Made by a program: the position numbers and the translations under genes. 64,000 bases of DNA from Tissierella praeacuta DSM 18095 (GTDB lineage Bacteria; Bacillota; Clostridia; Tissierellales; Tissierellaceae). The DNA lies in assembly GCF_900128955.1 (NCBI RefSeq), contig NZ_FQTY01000001.1, positions 310,001 to 374,000 on the forward strand. Reading direction: 5' to 3'. Positions 27,692 to 37,329 of this stretch are shown here, in pieces; the stretch's first letter is position 1; each line of letters opens with the position of its first letter. Below the pieces are notes generated by a model. That model saw only the letters and a list, made by a program, of their open reading frames with translations, had not been told where the DNA came from and did not search any database.

Positions 27692-28357
27692 TTAAATCAA
27701 TCCTTTTAATCTTAAGATTCTTTGTTGTTCAAAAATATATTTTATTATTAAATCTCTATCTTCTTCTTTTATTTCTGAAAATGAAATTCCAATACTAAAT
27801 CTATAATTAAAACTATTTGTTTCTTCGACTCTTACAACTAACGCTTTTGTTCTTACAAAAGAATCTCCTATTTTAAGTGAGCAAATTATTTCATCACCTA
27901 CCTTATGCTCGTAATTGCAATAAAGTTTCATTCCTCCACCTGAAATATTGTTAGTTTCACAATGCTCTACTAATATTTCAGAATCATTTCCCTTAATAAT
28001 TGAATGTTCTTTATCCACACTTAATGCTGTTAAAAGTCTATAATAATTTCTTTGCTGAATTTTTCTAACTTCTGATATTCTTGATACTTTTAAAGAATAT
28101 ACTGGAGAATTATTTCTAGATAAAACCTTAGCAATAAAATAATGTTTTCCTATATTTTCAACATTATAACAAATGTCTATTTCTTCACCATTATGTATAA
28201 AAACTAAATTGTTTTGTTTAATTGGACCACTAATTATTAGCTCTTGAGAGTCAACTATATCTAAAACTTGTGATGGGTAAGAAATCTCTTTATCACCCCT
28301 TACCCTTATAATATCTATCTTTGTGCCTATGCTTAAAAACTTAAAATCAAAATCCAT
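27692..28357 (-). CDS. PilZ-domain c-di-GMP receptor, YcgR/YpfA-like
   Basis: 221 residues: an N-terminal YcgR-like beta domain (about 1-95) and a C-terminal PilZ domain. The c-di-GMP motifs are RKIQQRNYYR near residue 98 (RxxxR) and NISGGGMK near 138 ((D/N)xSxxG). In other bacteria such proteins bind c-di-GMP and slow the motor through FliG/MotA or FliM. Its position between flhG and cheB inside the flagellar operon supports motor control. ATG 28357 has a GAGAGGTG site; the gene directly abuts flhG. Confidence 0.9.
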   Translation of the reverse strand: MDFDFKFLSIGTKIDIIRVRGDKEISYPSQVLDIVDSQELIISGPIKQNNLVFIHNGEEIDICYNVENIGKHYFIAKVLSRNNSPVYSLKVSRISEVRKIQQRNYYRLLTALSVDKEHSIIKGNDSEILVEHCETNNISGGGMKLYCNYEHKVGDEIICSLKIGDSFVRTKALVVRVEETNSFNYRFSIGISFSEIKEEDRDLIIKYIFEQQRILRLKGLI

Positions 28358-29248
28358 TTAATCACCTCTCTTAAAAAAAACCTCTAATATTCTTTGAGCA
28401 AAACTTGTTTTTTCTTTTTCTTCTATAACTCCTTTTCCTAAATAATCCATTGCTATAATATTTATTCTCTTTGAAATAGAATTGTTAGGATGTGAAACTA
28501 TAAATGGAGTTTGATTTCTAACAGCATAATTAACTAAATCATTTTTTTCTATATATCCTAAATATTCAATTTGAATCTTTAAAAAATTATTTGCTGCATT
28601 ATATAATCTATCAAAGATTTCTATACCCTCTTTTCTATCTTTAACCATATTGCAAACAACTTTAATCTTCCCATTAAATCCAGTGTAAACTATAGACTTA
28701 ATTAATGTATAAGAATCCATAAGGGATGTTGGGTCTGGTGTACAAATAACAATTACTTCATTAGAAGTCATAATAAAATCAATTACAGAACTTGAAATAC
28801 CTGCCCCAGTATCTATTATGATATAATCAGAAGAAACTTGCAACTTTTCAATTTCTTTAATTAATCTTGAGAAGTTTTCATTTTTCAATAAATTCAACTC
28901 TTTTAAACCAGAGCCTCCTGAAATAATCTTTATTCCTTCAGGTCCCTTATTCATTATTTCGAATATATCTTTATCTGAATATATTATATCCGATATTCTG
29001 TTGCTAACATTAATGCCAGTTAATATTTCTATATTGCTTAATCCTAAATCAGCATCAATTATAACAACCTCGTATCCTAGCCTTTTAAGAGATACTGAAA
29101 AATTAACAGCAAAATTTGTCTTACCAACTCCGCCTTTACCACTAGATATTGCAATAACCTTTGCCTTATCTTCAGTTGACATTATAGTTTCCTTATCTAA
29201 GTCCCTTGACCTCATAATCTTTCTTAAGTTTTCTGCCTGATCAGTCAT
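28358..29248 (-). CDS. flhG: MinD/ParA-type ATPase FlhG (YlxH)
   Basis: Regulates flagellar number and placement with FlhF. 296 residues starting MTDQAENLRKIM. An amphipathic N-terminal stretch precedes the deviant Walker A ISSGKGGVGKTNFAVNFS (about 40-57), the MinD switch regions (VVIIDADLGLSN and IIIDTGAGI) and a C-terminal extension thought to form a membrane-targeting helix. ATG 29248 was chosen behind GAGGAGAA; it overlaps the TGA stop of flhF by 8 nt. The flhA-flhF-flhG order is standard. Confidence 0.94.
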   Translation of the reverse strand: MTDQAENLRKIMRSRDLDKETIMSTEDKAKVIAISSGKGGVGKTNFAVNFSVSLKRLGYEVVIIDADLGLSNIEILTGINVSNRISDIIYSDKDIFEIMNKGPEGIKIISGGSGLKELNLLKNENFSRLIKEIEKLQVSSDYIIIDTGAGISSSVIDFIMTSNEVIVICTPDPTSLMDSYTLIKSIVYTGFNGKIKVVCNMVKDRKEGIEIFDRLYNAANNFLKIQIEYLGYIEKNDLVNYAVRNQTPFIVSHPNNSISKRINIIAMDYLGKGVIEEKEKTSFAQRILEVFFKRGD

Positions 29249-30326
29249 TTTTATTCTCCTCAATAAGCTTTTCAGCAATATTTTCAACATTAATAGTTTC
29301 AATATCATCTGGCACATTTTGACCTATAGTAAAATATGAAAGTTGCTTATTGGTAATATACTTAATATTTAAAATATTGCCATAACTTTCAGCTTCATCA
29401 ACTTTAGTAATAATTATTCTATAATCTTCTAAAAAAGCATATTTTTCTATTAGAGTTTTCAAGGCTCTGCAACCTATATTTGCATTAACTAATAAATAAA
29501 TTTCTTTTGATTTAGTTGTATAGAGTATATCTTTAAGTTCTTGTAACTGTTCTATATCGTTATGATTTCTTCCTGCTGTATCAACTAAAATAATATCTTT
29601 ACTACTAAAATAATCAATTGCATCAATCATCTCTTTTTTATTATATGCTATTTTTAAAGGTAGTTGCAAAATATCGCTATAGGTTTTTAATTGTTCCACT
29701 GCAGCAATTCTATATGTATCAGAGGTAATTAACCCAATATCATATTTATTTTTAAGAACAAAGTTTGCAGCTATTTTAGCTAAAGTTGTAGTTTTTCCTA
29801 CACCTGTAGGTCCAACGAAAAAAATAGTTTTTTGATTATTCTCTAAGGTAATTGGTTTTGGACTTCCTAAATTTTCAATTAAGTTATATTTTATTATATT
29901 TCTAATTGTATCATAATCTTTACCATCTATATCAATTTGATTTTCAATTTTTTTTAGCAACTCTATAGAAATTTTAGAATCTACTCCATTTTCTATAAGT
30001 ATGTTATGAAATCTATTTAAAATAGGAGGTAGAATTTCTTCCTCTAGTTTATTTATCGGAAAATTCATCATAATCTTTTTTAATTCAACTATCTCTTGAT
30101 TAATATCATTTAGCTTACTCTCGTAATAATTAGTAAGATTTTTATCTACTAAACTTTTTTCTTCAAAGGCAGCTGTAATTTCAACTAATGGTTTCTTAAA
30201 ATATCCAAATACACCTTTATGTCTAATTGTTTTTGTATTCAGCACAATTGCATCAGACCCTAATTCCATCTTTAACTTCAACATAGCTTCATGTGCTGTT
30301 TTCCCTATATATTTTTTAATTTTCAT
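29241..30326 (-). CDS. flhF: Flagellar placement SRP-type GTPase FlhF
   Basis: Positions new flagella at the membrane. 361 residues: a basic B domain (1-95; IGKTAHEAMLKLKMELGSDAI), an N domain (about 95-170) and the G domain with P-loop FFVGPTGVGKTTTLAKIAA (about 173-190), ITSDTYRIAAVEQL, VDTAGRN and ITKVDEA. ATG 30326 follows GGTAGGT and overlaps the flhA stop by one base. Ends with TGA. Complete and in frame. Confidence 0.96.
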   Translation of the reverse strand: MKIKKYIGKTAHEAMLKLKMELGSDAIVLNTKTIRHKGVFGYFKKPLVEITAAFEEKSLVDKNLTNYYESKLNDINQEIVELKKIMMNFPINKLEEEILPPILNRFHNILIENGVDSKISIELLKKIENQIDIDGKDYDTIRNIIKYNLIENLGSPKPITLENNQKTIFFVGPTGVGKTTTLAKIAANFVLKNKYDIGLITSDTYRIAAVEQLKTYSDILQLPLKIAYNKKEMIDAIDYFSSKDIILVDTAGRNHNDIEQLQELKDILYTTKSKEIYLLVNANIGCRALKTLIEKYAFLEDYRIIITKVDEAESYGNILNIKYITNKQLSYFTIGQNVPDDIETINVENIAEKLIEENKND

Positions 30327-32353
30327 TATATACCTACCACCCCAACTGATTGAACCTCTACAGAAGATTCAAGCTCATTATAAGATATCACAATTATATC
30401 TCTAGTCATTTGCTCCGTTAGTTTTTTAAAATATAATCTAACAATTGGTGCTGTAAGCACTATAGGTTGTTCACCAATAGAAGTAAGGTTTTGAATTGTC
30501 TTAAAAGTATTATTTAAAATTGTCTGTGCTTTATTAGGTTCTATTAATAAATAGGATCCTGTCTCTGTTTTATTAATTGAATTCATAATAAGCTCTTCAA
30601 CCTGATTATCTAAAGTTACTACGTTTAAATTATTGTTCTCAACATATTTATTAGTAATATACCCAGACATTCTTTGTCTAACATACTCTGTAAGTAAATC
30701 AGTATCACTAGTAATACTCCCATAATCTGCTAGAGTTTCTAATATTGAAACCATATCTCTTATGCTTATTTGTTCTCTAAGTAAATTAGATAAAACTTTT
30801 TGAATCTCACCAAGAGATAAAAGCTTTGGCACTACTTCTTCCACAACGGCAGGATATTCTTCCCTAACATTTTCTATTAAAGTCTTAACATCTTGTCTGC
30901 CAATAAGATCATAAGCTTTTTCTTTTATTACCTCTGTTAAATGAGTTGCTATTACTGAAGGAGGATCAACTACAGTATATCCAAAGATTTCTGCCTTTTC
31001 TCGCTCTTTTTCTGTAATCCATTTAGCAGGTAAACCAAATGCAGGTTCTATAGTATCTATACCCTCAATATTACCTTCACCTACACCAGAATCCATTGCT
31101 AAGTAATGATCAAAATAAACTTCACCTTTGGAAACCTTAACACCTTTTATTTTAATTATATATTCATTTGGATTCAACTGAATATTATCTCTCAGTCTAA
31201 CTATTGGGACTACTAATCCTAACTCCATGGCAATCTGACGTCTAATCATTACAATTCTATCTAATAAATCTCCACCTTGTTCTACATCAGCCAATGGTAT
31301 AAGACCATAGCCAAATTCAAGTTCAATATCATCAACTCTTAGTAGCCCCAGTACATTCTCAGGTCTCCTTAACTCTTCTGCCTCTGATGTTTCTATTATA
31401 GGCTCAATTGTTTCAGATTTAATAACTTTTTTCGTTTTTAACCCAGCAGCAATAAATATACACCCTAATAAAATATTTGCCAATTTAGGCAAAGGTGTAG
31501 ATACCCCTAGTATAATCATAACTCCACCAATTATATATAGAATAATTGGATTATTAGAAAATAACTGTTTAATCAGGTCTTGTCCTAAATTTGATTCTGA
31601 TGCTGACCTAGTAACCACTAAGCCAGTAGCTGTTGAAATTAATAGTGCTGGAATTTGACCTACTAGTCCATCTCCCACTGTAAGTAATGTATATCTTTGA
31701 AGTGCTTGGCTAAATGGCATACCTTTCCCAATAATTCCAATAAGAAATCCAGCACCGATGTTTATTATGGTAATGATTATTCCAGCAATGGCATCACCTT
31801 TTACAAATTTACTAGCTCCATCCATAGCACCATAAAAATCTGCATATCGTTGTATATCTTTTCTTCTTTGCTTTGCATCTTCTTCAGTAATTAATCCCGA
31901 GTTTAAATCAGCATCTATCGCCATTTGTTTACCTGGCATTGCATCTAGGGTAAATCTAGCGGCTACTTCTGAAACACGTTCAGCACCCTTAGTAATTACT
32001 AAAAAGTTTATAATTACAATTATAAAAAATATTATAAAACCAACAACATAATTTCCTCCAATTACAAAGTTTCCAAAAGCCTCTATAACTTTACCAGCAT
32101 TAGCCTGTAAAAGAATACCTCTTGTAGTAGAAATATTGAGAGCAAGCCTAAATAATGTTGTTAATAACAATAAAGATGGAAAAATAGTTATCTGCAATGC
32201 ATCTTCAGTATACATAGATAATAACAAAATTAATAAAGCTAAAGCAATATTCAAACTTAATAGAAAGTCTAGGAACCCTGTATTTATAGGTATTATAATA
32301 ATAAGTATTATTCCAATTATAGCTAAAGCTACTAATATATCTCCTAATTTCAT
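30326..32353 (-). CDS. flhA: Flagellar type III export protein FlhA
   Basis: Nonameric ring of the export gate, coupling proton flow to secretion. 675 residues. The N-terminal half (about 1-310) has eight membrane segments and a cytoplasmic loop containing the family signature RVSEVAARFTLDAMPGKQMA and DADLNSGLI. The C-terminal cytoplasmic domain (about 340-675) binds chaperone-substrate complexes (PLADVEQGGDLLDRIV, IREQISIRDMVSILETLADY). ATG 32353 follows TAGGAGGATGG. It lies just after flhB. Complete. Confidence 0.97.
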   Translation of the reverse strand: MKLGDILVALAIIGIILIIIIPINTGFLDFLLSLNIALALLILLLSMYTEDALQITIFPSLLLLTTLFRLALNISTTRGILLQANAGKVIEAFGNFVIGGNYVVGFIIFFIIVIINFLVITKGAERVSEVAARFTLDAMPGKQMAIDADLNSGLITEEDAKQRRKDIQRYADFYGAMDGASKFVKGDAIAGIIITIINIGAGFLIGIIGKGMPFSQALQRYTLLTVGDGLVGQIPALLISTATGLVVTRSASESNLGQDLIKQLFSNNPIILYIIGGVMIILGVSTPLPKLANILLGCIFIAAGLKTKKVIKSETIEPIIETSEAEELRRPENVLGLLRVDDIELEFGYGLIPLADVEQGGDLLDRIVMIRRQIAMELGLVVPIVRLRDNIQLNPNEYIIKIKGVKVSKGEVYFDHYLAMDSGVGEGNIEGIDTIEPAFGLPAKWITEKEREKAEIFGYTVVDPPSVIATHLTEVIKEKAYDLIGRQDVKTLIENVREEYPAVVEEVVPKLLSLGEIQKVLSNLLREQISIRDMVSILETLADYGSITSDTDLLTEYVRQRMSGYITNKYVENNNLNVVTLDNQVEELIMNSINKTETGSYLLIEPNKAQTILNNTFKTIQNLTSIGEQPIVLTAPIVRLYFKKLTEQMTRDIIVISYNELESSVEVQSVGVVGI

Positions 32354-32364
32354 TTCCCATCCTC

Positions 32365-33447
32365 CTAGAATTCATCTTTTAAACTATAAACATAAGCCAG
32401 AACTTCAGCAACAGCCTCATAAAGATCCTCAGTTATAACTTGACCTATTTCAATAGAATCATATATAGCACGAGCCAAAGGTTTATTTTCTACAATGGGT
32501 ACCATGTTTTCTTTAGCTACTTTTTTTATATTTTGAGCTATTATATCTACTCCTTTACCTAAGATATAAGGTGCATCAAATTTATCTTTGTCATATTTTA
32601 TAGCTACAGCATAATGAGTAGGGTTAGTAATTATTACATCTGCCTTAGGAATATCCTGCATCATCCTACTCATTGCAATTTTCCTTTGTTTCTCTTTTAT
32701 TTTACCTTTGACAAAAGGATCTCCTTCTGTTTGTTTATACTCTTCTTTTATCTCTTGTTTACTCATCATAAGATTTTTCTCATGTTCTCTCCATTGGAAA
32801 AAATAATCCAAAATTGATAGAACTAAAAGCACTCCTAATATTCTCATAATAAAACTATAAATTAAATTAGAAAAATTTATAAATGATTCAATAGTTTCCA
32901 TTCCAGAATATTTAATCACCCTAGTCATCTGTTTATTTGCGTATTTAAAAGCAATATATCCAACTAAGGTAAGTTTTAAAATAGACTTTACAAGCTCCTT
33001 TAAGGCTCTTTTAGAAAATATTTTTTTGAAACCTTCTACAGGATTTAATCTATTCAGTTTTATCTTTAATGTTTTAGTAGTAAATAAAAAACCTACTTGA
33101 AAATAGTTGATAATTAAAGCAGATAAAAATGCAACTATTAGAATAGGTGAACTTACTATTATAAAAACCATTGATATTTTTAAAAAATTAATCATTAAAT
33201 TATTATTATTAAAAAAAGCTTCAATGTTATTTATTTCATTAAACATTTCAATCATAAACTTTTTTAGTTGTGTATTCATTGCCCCACCAAAAAGCTTCAA
33301 TCCTAAAAAGCAAGAAAAAAGAATTATAACTGTATTAACCTCTTTACTTTGAAGTATTTGTCCTTCTTCCCTCGCATCTCTTCTTTTCTTTGGAGTAGGC
33401 TTTTCTGTCTTCTCAGAAAATAATTGTAAATTCACTCTTAATATCAT
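32365..33447 (-). CDS. flhB: Flagellar export gate protein FlhB
   Basis: Export gate component and substrate-specificity switch. 360 residues starting MILRVNLQLFSEKTEKPTPK, then KRRDAREEGQILQSKEV, four membrane helices (about 30-210), and the cytoplasmic domain with the autocleavage site NPTH at 275-278. ATG 33447 was chosen because an upstream in-frame start would overlap fliR and lacks a site; the chosen site (AAGG) is itself weak, so coupling to fliR is likely. Separate from fliR here, whereas several clostridia carry a FliR-FlhB fusion. Confidence 0.95.
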   Translation of the reverse strand: MILRVNLQLFSEKTEKPTPKKRRDAREEGQILQSKEVNTVIILFSCFLGLKLFGGAMNTQLKKFMIEMFNEINNIEAFFNNNNLMINFLKISMVFIIVSSPILIVAFLSALIINYFQVGFLFTTKTLKIKLNRLNPVEGFKKIFSKRALKELVKSILKLTLVGYIAFKYANKQMTRVIKYSGMETIESFINFSNLIYSFIMRILGVLLVLSILDYFFQWREHEKNLMMSKQEIKEEYKQTEGDPFVKGKIKEKQRKIAMSRMMQDIPKADVIITNPTHYAVAIKYDKDKFDAPYILGKGVDIIAQNIKKVAKENMVPIVENKPLARAIYDSIEIGQVITEDLYEAVAEVLAYVYSLKDEF

Positions 33448-33457
33448 ATTATCAACC

Positions 33458-34225
33458 TTATGTCTTAATAAATTTATAAATATCATTAATCATTAAATCA
33501 AAAATACCATTTACAGCAGTGAAGAAAATGGGCATGCTAATTAAAATAATTAACAATCCAATCAAAACCTTTAACGGCATACCAACAACAAACACATTCA
33601 TCTGAGGAATAGTTTTTGATATAATGCCCAAAACTAAATCCGTAAGAAATATTATAGCTACTATTGGTGTACTTAATTTAAATCCTATTTCAAAGGACTT
33701 AGACAAAGTATTTACAAGAATATTCACTATATCTTCTGTATATTTTAATTCTCCTATAGGTAAAAATTTATAACTATCAACTAAGGCTGATATAATAAAA
33801 TGGTGTCCGTTGATGCTTAATAGCAAAAGAAATGATAGAATGTAGTAAAAATTTCCCATTAAAGGAACTTGTGTCCTGTTTTGAGGATCTATTACATTAG
33901 CCATTCCAAATCCAATTTTCATGTCAACAATTTGTCCCATTACATAAAAAGCTGAAAAAAAACCATAGGATATAAACCCTATTATTATTCCAACCATTAA
34001 TTCTTTTATTATAAATAATATTAATACCTCATTATTAATATTAGCAGGCACTGGTAAAATTGATGTAATTATTAAAGCTGTTGAAAAAGACAGACCTATT
34101 TTCATTATATTAGGTATGTTTTGAGAACTAAAGAAAGGCGAGAAAATGAAAATTCCCGATGTTCTTACCATAACTAATAAAAATAACTGATACTGGCTAA
34201 AAATCAAATCTATAATCAAATCCAT
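33458..34225 (-). CDS. fliR: Flagellar export gate protein FliR
   Basis: Core of the FliPQR export channel. 255 residues with about six to eight hydrophobic helices. Family motifs: FLLVMVRTSGIFIFSPFF near the N-terminus, then IPNIMKIGLSFSTALII, and the MPLKVLIGLLIILISMP block near 215. ATG 34225 was chosen since an in-frame GTG at 34234 lies within the AAGGTGG site. It is 10 nt downstream of fliQ and 10 nt upstream of flhB. Confidence 0.95.
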   Translation of the reverse strand: MDLIIDLIFSQYQLFLLVMVRTSGIFIFSPFFSSQNIPNIMKIGLSFSTALIITSILPVPANINNEVLILFIIKELMVGIIIGFISYGFFSAFYVMGQIVDMKIGFGMANVIDPQNRTQVPLMGNFYYILSFLLLLSINGHHFIISALVDSYKFLPIGELKYTEDIVNILVNTLSKSFEIGFKLSTPIVAIIFLTDLVLGIISKTIPQMNVFVVGMPLKVLIGLLIILISMPIFFTAVNGIFDLMINDIYKFIKT

Positions 34226-34235
34226 AATAGCCACC

Positions 34236-34505
34236 TTAATAAATATAGTTGTTAAGATTTGTAAGTAATCCTGATGTAAACTGGATTATTAGTTTAATTA
34301 TCCATGGTCCAAATAAAAGTAATGATAAAAATACTGCTACGATTTTTGGTACAAATGCAAGAGTTGCCTCTTGTATTTGAGTAACAGCTTGAATAACACT
34401 AACTATCAATCCTACAACTAAGCTAATTACCAACATAGGAGCAGACATAAAAAGTACAGTTCTTATAGCATCCTGTGCAAGTTTCAACATATCTACATTG
34501 TTCAT
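34236..34505 (-). CDS. fliQ: Flagellar export gate protein FliQ
   Basis: Small export channel subunit, 89 residues with two membrane hairpin helices. Motifs: LAQDAIRTVLFMSAPMLVIS and VGLIVSVIQAVTQIQEATLA, the second being the FliQ signature, then FVPKIVAVFLSLLLFGPWI. ATG 34505 follows AGGGGTG; upstream in-frame codons belong to the fliP end region. It lies 10 nt after fliP. Confidence 0.96.
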   Translation of the reverse strand: MNNVDMLKLAQDAIRTVLFMSAPMLVISLVVGLIVSVIQAVTQIQEATLAFVPKIVAVFLSLLLFGPWIIKLIIQFTSGLLTNLNNYIY

Positions 34506-34515
34506 ATAAACACCC

Positions 34516-35274
34516 CTATTTAAATCCAAGTACTAATGATTTTACAATTAAATTCCATCCATCAACGAGTACAAATAATAATATCTTAAAAGGCAAAGAT
34601 ATTATTACTGGTGGTAACATCATCATTCCCATTGCCATTAAAGTACTGGAAACTACCATGTCAATAACTAAAAAAGGAATATATATAATAAATCCTATTT
34701 GAAATGCTGTTTTTAATTCACTAATTATAAAAGCTGGAACTAATACATGTGTTGGTATTTCACTTATATTGCTTATATTTGCAGTTCCCTTCATACTTAG
34801 AAATAAACCTAAATCTTTGTCCCTAGTTTGTTTAAACATAAAGTTACGAATTGGATTCATGGCATTATTAATAGCTATATCTTGATTTATTTCTTCCCTA
34901 ATATAAGGTTGAATAGCTTCATTATTTATTTCAGTTGCAATAGGTGCCATAACAAAAAACGTTAAAAATAATGCTAAGCCTATAATTACATGATTAGGGG
35001 GAGTTTGTTGAAGCCCTAGTGCATTTCTGATAAATGATAAAACAATAAGTATTCTGGTAAAACCAGTCATCATTATCAACAAGGATGGTGCTAAGGTAAG
35101 AATCGTTAAAATAAAAAGCAATTGAATAGAAAACACATAATTTTCCGGATTATTATTATTTTCTAAAGTAATAGATTTACCAAACAAGGATACAGATGGT
35201 TCTGCAAAGGCAACATTCGCAAATATAATTACCAAAATCATAGCTGAAATAATTGTTTTAATGTTTTTTCTCAT
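34516..35274 (-). CDS. fliP: Flagellar export gate protein FliP
   Basis: Export channel subunit. 252 residues with an N-terminal cleavable signal-like segment (residues 1-24, ending VAFAEPS), which FliP proteins typically have. Hydrophobic segments follow with the signatures MMTGFTRILIVLSFIRNALG and QTPPNHVIIGLALFLTFFVM, and PFKILLFVLVDGWNLIVKSL at the end. It overlaps fliO by 17 nt and precedes fliQ. Confidence 0.97.
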   Translation of the reverse strand: MRKNIKTIISAMILVIIFANVAFAEPSVSLFGKSITLENNNNPENYVFSIQLLFILTILTLAPSLLIMMTGFTRILIVLSFIRNALGLQQTPPNHVIIGLALFLTFFVMAPIATEINNEAIQPYIREEINQDIAINNAMNPIRNFMFKQTRDKDLGLFLSMKGTANISNISEIPTHVLVPAFIISELKTAFQIGFIIYIPFLVIDMVVSSTLMAMGMMMLPPVIISLPFKILLFVLVDGWNLIVKSLVLGFK

Positions 35275-35749
35275 CTTTCTTGCCTTCCTTATCCTTTAAA
35301 TTACTAAACAAACTTTCTATTTTTTTATTAATTTTATAAATATTCCCATTTTTATCTAAATAATTATTTAAATATCCGTTAAACTTCTCTTCACGAATAG
35401 GAAATTCATCTGCCTCAATTACATCAATAATATTAGTATTGTTATTTGTTACAGCTAAAATATATATCTTTTGATTTATTCTAGTTATAACAATTTTACA
35501 TCCACTAGAAAGATTCATTACATCTAATAAATCTATGTATTTACTAGATGTAAATCCCTTATAGTTCTTTGCAACAATTTTAGTTCCCCATATTGTAAGA
35601 AATATAACCACTGTAAACATAGTTATATAAAATATTAATTGGAAAACTATTTTAATTGGACTACTTTCAACTACTTCAATAGCATGAACAGGTAGTCCAT
35701 ATAAAGTTAAAAAAATTAACACAACTAATATATTGGTCTTTTTATTCAT
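35258..35749 (-). CDS. fliO: Flagellar assembly protein FliO
   Basis: Helps assemble the FliP ring. 163 residues: an N-terminal hydrophobic stretch (about 7-24, resembling a signal), a membrane helix (about 33-55) and a small cytoplasmic domain (about 65-130; IDLLDVMNLSSGCKIVITRI) with a very charged tail. FliO is poorly conserved, so the call rests on size, topology and position between cheY and fliP. ATG 35749 is 3 nt past the cheY stop. Confidence 0.85.
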   Translation of the reverse strand: MNKKTNILVVLIFLTLYGLPVHAIEVVESSPIKIVFQLIFYITMFTVVIFLTIWGTKIVAKNYKGFTSSKYIDLLDVMNLSSGCKIVITRINQKIYILAVTNNNTNIIDVIEADEFPIREEKFNGYLNNYLDKNGNIYKINKKIESLFSNLKDKEGKKDEKKH

Positions 35750-35752
35750 TCC

Positions 35753-36115
35753 CTAACTCAAAACCTTTTTTACAGCTTCAACAACTCTATCAGCTTGGAA
35801 TGGTTTGACTATAAAGTCTTTTGCTCCAGCTTGTATCGCTTCTATTACCATTGCCTGTTGACCCATAGCAGAACACATTACAATTTTCGCATTACTATTT
35901 ATCTTTTTTATCTCTTTAACTGCTTGAATTCCATCCATTTCAGGCATAGTTATATCCATGATAACTAAATCAGGATTTAATTCCTTATATTTTTCTACAG
36001 CCTTTAATCCATTCTCTGCTTCACCTAATATTGTAAATCCATTTTTAGATAAAATATCCTTTATCATCATTCTCATAAAAGACGCATCATCTACTAATAA
36101 AATTCCATTTGCCAT
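35753..36115 (-). CDS. cheY: Chemotaxis response regulator CheY
   Basis: Phosphorylated by CheA; binds the FliM/FliY switch. 120 residues, a stand-alone receiver: acidic pair D9/D10, phospho-acceptor Asp54 (VIMDITMPEMDG), Thr/Ser in CSAMG near 83 and Lys in FIVKPFQ near 104. ATG 36115 follows AGGAGG. It lies between fliY and fliO as in Bacillus. Intact, but its usual kinase gene cheA is interrupted in this sequence. Confidence 0.96.
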   Translation of the reverse strand: MANGILLVDDASFMRMMIKDILSKNGFTILGEAENGLKAVEKYKELNPDLVIMDITMPEMDGIQAVKEIKKINSNAKIVMCSAMGQQAMVIEAIQAGAKDFIVKPFQADRVVEAVKKVLS

Positions 36116-36141
36116 TTGAATAAACCTCCTATTAAAAAATA

Positions 36142-37329
36142 TTAGATAATTTTTCTACTTGAACTTTCAATTTCTGTTACCCTAACACCAAAGTTGTCAT
36201 CTATAACTACAACTTCCCCCTTAGCAATATATCTACCGTTAGCATAGATATTCAAAGCCTCGCCTACAAGCTTATCTAATTCTACAACAGTTCCTTGCCC
36301 AAATTCTAGTATTTCACTAATCTTTTTATGGGTTCTACCTAATTCTACTGTTATTTCAACTGGAATATCTCCTACTAAGTCTATTGAACCACTATGTGAA
36401 GAAGTAAAAGATGTGTCAAAACTTTGGAATTCTGGCTTCTTAACAACAATCTTATCCTCTTTTATATTGCTAATATCATTATAATTCATATTCTCAGTTC
36501 TAGCAATATCATTTGCTGGTGTTTGGGGTATATTGTAAACCTCTTCTTTTATTTTATTTACTGGTGTTTCAATATATTGTTCTATAACATTATTTGGTTC
36601 AACAGAAACTCTACTGTTTACAGGTGTTTCTTCTTGAGTATCAGGTGAACCCATTAATTTTTCAACCATAGATTTTCCAAATTCTAATGGAACTAATTGC
36701 ATAATATTACTATCGATTAAATCCCCTATTACCATTTTAAATGATATTTTAATAATGGGAGAAGAGGAGTTTAATAAATCAATTTTGTTTTTTCCTTCAG
36801 CAAAAGTTATTTCCAAAGATTTTGGAGGTTCAATATCTATTTTCCTCATAAGCATCTCAGATAAAGAGGTTGAAGATGAACCCATCATCTGATTCATTGC
36901 CTCACTAACTGCACTTAAATCAAGCTCTGTTAATTCCCTATCTGTATCAAAACTGTCTTTCCCCATCATAAGATCAGTAATTATCTTAGCATCATCTGTA
37001 TTAAGTATTAAAATATTTGAACCTTCTAAACCTTCCTTATAGCTAACATCAATTGCTACAAGAGGTAATTTATAATCATCTGCTAATTCATCAACAGTAG
37101 TTAATTTTACTCTAGGAGTAGTAATATTTACTTTTCTATTTAATAATGTAGATAAAGTTGTAGCAGCTGTCCCCATGCTTATATTTCCAATTTCCCCTAA
37201 AGCATCTATTTCAATATCTGACAATAATTCTTCATTATCATCTTCAAAAAAATCATGTGTAACTTTGTCGGCTGAACTCCCTGATAATAGAGCATCTATT
37301 TCCTCTTGAGATAACATATCACTTGTCAT
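36142..37329 (-). CDS. fliY: Flagellar motor switch phosphatase FliY
   Basis: Switch protein that combines FliN-type C-ring function with CheY-P phosphatase activity. 395 residues. An N-terminal CheY-binding-like peptide (MLSQEEIDALLSG, residues 5-17) is followed by a CheC-like domain with two phosphatase helices, LGEIGNISMGTAATTL (about 45) and SAVSEAMNQMMGSSSTSL (about 145). A polar linker (about 230-300) leads to the FliN domain (about 315-392; VPVEITVELGRTHKKISEIL, GTVVELDKLVGEALNIYANG). The start overlaps the fliM TGA stop by 11 nt. Confidence 0.95.
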   Translation of the reverse strand: MTSDMLSQEEIDALLSGSSADKVTHDFFEDDNEELLSDIEIDALGEIGNISMGTAATTLSTLLNRKVNITTPRVKLTTVDELADDYKLPLVAIDVSYKEGLEGSNILILNTDDAKIITDLMMGKDSFDTDRELTELDLSAVSEAMNQMMGSSSTSLSEMLMRKIDIEPPKSLEITFAEGKNKIDLLNSSSPIIKISFKMVIGDLIDSNIMQLVPLEFGKSMVEKLMGSPDTQEETPVNSRVSVEPNNVIEQYIETPVNKIKEEVYNIPQTPANDIARTENMNYNDISNIKEDKIVVKKPEFQSFDTSFTSSHSGSIDLVGDIPVEITVELGRTHKKISEILEFGQGTVVELDKLVGEALNIYANGRYIAKGEVVVIDDNFGVRVTEIESSSRKII

